Assembly (NCBI GenBank): GCA_903822375.1
Contig: CAIJOU010000698.1
Coordinates: forward strand, 1-7,580
From: Candidatus Hydrogenedentota bacterium
Lineage (GTDB): Bacteria > Hydrogenedentota > Hydrogenedentia > Hydrogenedentales > CAITNO01
Length of the DNA: 7,580 bases
Direction of reading: 5' to 3'
Shown here: one piece after another, positions 5,689 to 7,580 of the stretch
Layout: the number at the start of each line of letters is the position of its first letter
Numbering within the stretch: the stretch's first letter is position 1
The notes under the pieces: model-generated
Database searches by the model: none
What the model was told of the DNA's origin: nothing
Seen by the model: only the letters and a program-made list of their open reading frames with translations
Position numbers and translations under genes: made by a program

Positions 5689-7506
5689 ATGAAACGAAGC
5701 ATCTATACCGGACTGCTGATTGCAGCCGCCATTTCTCTGACAGGGCTCACCGGGACAAACAACGCTGCACCCTGGGTATGGACCTTTCATAACAACCAGT
5801 GGGACGTTGATGAGGATGGAAACTGGACGCAGTGGACTTCCGTGAATAGCCATAGCACGTACAATACGACTGATTGGAACCCAGTATACGGATTTCCGAG
5901 AGCAGTAAATGCAGATATGAATGTGACGGAGTATGGCGCAACGAATCTATTCCTAGAGCGTGTGAACCAAGCAGTCCCAGAAGCACGAGACTTGCGCACG
6001 ACCCATCCAAACTACATTCCGTTAGATAATGTTGCGAACATTAAAATGTCAAAAACTGCCGACGTCTGGATACATTTCTTGCAGGCACACGCGGGACACC
6101 CTAACAGTCTTGGGTACTTTACCTACACAGACGCAACGATACCGACGGATAAGTCGCAGGTTAATGAGAGCATTATATTTCCGAACCTTACAAACAGAAC
6201 GGTGGACGGAAACGGCAACCCGGTGTTCGGAAGTGGGCTACAGCTAAATGACACTATGTACCTTGGAACTTTTGCCGCTGGCACATATATCGGGTTTGTG
6301 CTGGCCACGGACGGATTTGACGCAAGTACGGGCGTAAACGTGAATCAGAGTACCGATAAGATATTTTATTCCCTTAGTGGCCTCAATCCAGAACCCAACG
6401 ACGGCGCAAAGCTAAACAGACATACGGTCCTATTTTACGACAGTACCGGAAAACAGTTTGTGATGGGTATGGAGGACGCTCTAGGAACCGGACTTTCATG
6501 CGACCATGACTTCAATGACGTGCTGGTATCGGTGACTTCAGATACAACGGGAGCATTCACAACAACAGGCGTAACAGCATTGCCTACCAAGAAGACGGAT
6601 ACGGACGGGGATGGTGTTCCTGATTCAGTGGATGCCTTCGTTAACGACTCGGCCCGCGCGTATATTGACACCTATCCCTCGGTTGGCGCCTGGGCCACAT
6701 TGGCCTTTGAGGACAATTGGCCATTCCAGGGCGACTACGACATGAATGACCTTGTATTGCGCTATCAGGTCGTTACGACGACAAACTCGACTGGCGGAGT
6801 TAAGGATCTAGACCTGACCTACCAAATTCAGGCCCGCGGGGCTACTTACGACAGCGGCTTTGGCGTTGCGTTCCCGGGTATAGCAAGCGGAACGCAACTG
6901 CAATCGAATACACTAGCCATAAGTGGCGTAAATAGCGGTGCGGCGGCCGCGACCTCACCTGAATCCGGGCAGAATCATCTGACTTGGATCCTGTTTAACA
7001 AGGCCAAAGACTATGATCCCGCCGGTTCGGGGTACTTAAACACACAGAGTGATGTCAAGCGGACGGGCGCAACGTTCACGCTGCATGTTACTTTCACCAA
7101 TGCGCAGAACGTTGAGACACTTGGCCTTCCCCCCTACAACCCCTTCATCTTCCGTTCAGATGGTGTGGAAAACCGTAAGATTGAGGTGCACCTTCCCGGT
7201 CATCCTCCGACGACAAAGGGTGCCCAATGTGGCCTGTTCTTGAGCAGTGATGATGGGTCCATCCTTGGAAACACGAACAGTTTCTACAAAACTAACGGCG
7301 GGAATGGACATGCGGCGGGTCTTCCATGGGCGATTAATATTGGAGAGTCCTGGAACCACCCGAAGGAGCAAATACAGATATCCGTTGCCTACCCCCAGTT
7401 TACCGATTGGGTATCAACTGGTGGAGCGAATCCTGCCTACGCTTCTTGGTATACGCCTGCGAACGCTTTGACGGGCCAGGCGTTCGAATATTACCGCGCC
7501 CCATAA
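5689..7506 (+). CDS. exported LruC-domain protein with a DUF4114-like module
   Basis: This 605-residue protein has an N-terminal signal peptide (MKRSIYTGLLIAAAISLTGL, cleavage probably after TNNA near residue 26). Its N-terminal half ends in a DUF4114-like signature, CDHDFNDVLVSV (271-282). A thrombospondin-3-like calcium loop, DTDGDGVPDSVDAF (304-317), leads into the LruC domain: LAFEDNWPFQGDYDMNDLVL (338-357), then the NPFIFRSDG and VHLPGHPPT phrases, then PWAINIGESW and YPQFTDW near the end. LruC domains (named after a Leptospira uveitis-associated protein) occur in exported proteins whose function is unknown. There is no transmembrane tail, PEP-CTERM or other sorting signal at the C-terminus. 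The start is ATG 5689, with AGGA (5679-5682) six bases upstream; the in-frame GTG at 5674 overlaps the previous stop but has no such site. Codons such as ATA, CTA and AGA are more frequent than in the minus-strand operon. Confidence 0.88.
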   Translation: MKRSIYTGLLIAAAISLTGLTGTNNAAPWVWTFHNNQWDVDEDGNWTQWTSVNSHSTYNTTDWNPVYGFPRAVNADMNVTEYGATNLFLERVNQAVPEARDLRTTHPNYIPLDNVANIKMSKTADVWIHFLQAHAGHPNSLGYFTYTDATIPTDKSQVNESIIFPNLTNRTVDGNGNPVFGSGLQLNDTMYLGTFAAGTYIGFVLATDGFDASTGVNVNQSTDKIFYSLSGLNPEPNDGAKLNRHTVLFYDSTGKQFVMGMEDALGTGLSCDHDFNDVLVSVTSDTTGAFTTTGVTALPTKKTDTDGDGVPDSVDAFVNDSARAYIDTYPSVGAWATLAFEDNWPFQGDYDMNDLVLRYQVVTTTNSTGGVKDLDLTYQIQARGATYDSGFGVAFPGIASGTQLQSNTLAISGVNSGAAAATSPESGQNHLTWILFNKAKDYDPAGSGYLNTQSDVKRTGATFTLHVTFTNAQNVETLGLPPYNPFIFRSDGVENRKIEVHLPGHPPTTKGAQCGLFLSSDDGSILGNTNSFYKTNGGNGHAAGLPWAINIGESWNHPKEQIQISVAYPQFTDWVSTGGANPAYASWYTPANALTGQAFEYYRAP

Positions 7507-7562
7507 GATTCAAGTCCTCAGCCAGAGACAAGTATCCGGATAACTATTATAATGTTCCGGGT

Positions 7563-7580
7563 GGCCCGCTGAGGCGGGCC
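7563..7580 (+). terminator. probable intrinsic terminator stem after the LruC gene (cut by window edge)
   Basis: GGCCCGC (7563-7569) and GCGGGCC (7574-7580) form a perfect 7-bp GC stem with a TGAG loop, 57 bp after the LruC stop. The expected T-run would lie just past the window, so the call is provisional. Confidence 0.6.

Noticed and set aside
7525..7553. TATAAT at 7548-7553 with GAGACA 17 bp upstream
   Set aside because: The -35 is poor and the box sits between the LruC stop and the terminator stem. No gene is visible downstream in the window to support a promoter.

Overview
The window comes from a diderm (Gram-negative-type) bacterium. It encodes a recognisable LptD-like outer-membrane LPS-assembly protein and a pair of exported surface proteins, one of them with the LruC domain. 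The phylum cannot be fixed from this sequence. The unusual LptD architecture and mixed gene content suggest an uncultivated or environmental lineage (for example the PVC group or a similar candidate phylum), but that is inference only.

Layout: two operons diverge from an intergenic region of about 780 bp (4485-5263). On the minus strand, read from right to left, are a PfkB-family sugar kinase (3543-4484), a small secreted Pro/Ala/Thr/Lys-rich protein (3107-3550) and a very long reading frame (3113 to the window edge). The long frame joins a signal peptide, a YVTN-like beta-propeller, a roughly 145-residue Pro/Ala/Thr-rich linker and an LptD-type OstA-plus-barrel region. Start and stop codons overlap by 8 and 7 bp, so the three genes are probably one translationally coupled unit. 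A good sigma70-like promoter (TTGAGA, 17 bp, TATACT) lies at 4688-4716 on the minus strand.

On the plus strand, a perfect TATAAT box at 5022-5027 lies just downstream of a 21-bp inverted repeat. It is followed by a leader of about 230 nt with strong and partly mutually exclusive hairpins. Then come a small putative lipoprotein (5264-5677) and an exported LruC-domain protein (5689-7506), 11 bp apart. The window ends on a perfect GC-rich terminator-type stem.

How the genes may work together: the minus-strand set points to outer-membrane biogenesis (LptD inserts LPS into the outer leaflet), with a kinase whose substrate is unknown. The plus-strand pair looks like a two-part version of the exported LruC protein architecture: the small protein resembles the N-terminal segment often seen in LruC proteins, and the large one carries DUF4114-like and LruC modules. 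The main points of interest are the propeller-LptD fusion, the split LruC pair and the structured leader in front of it.
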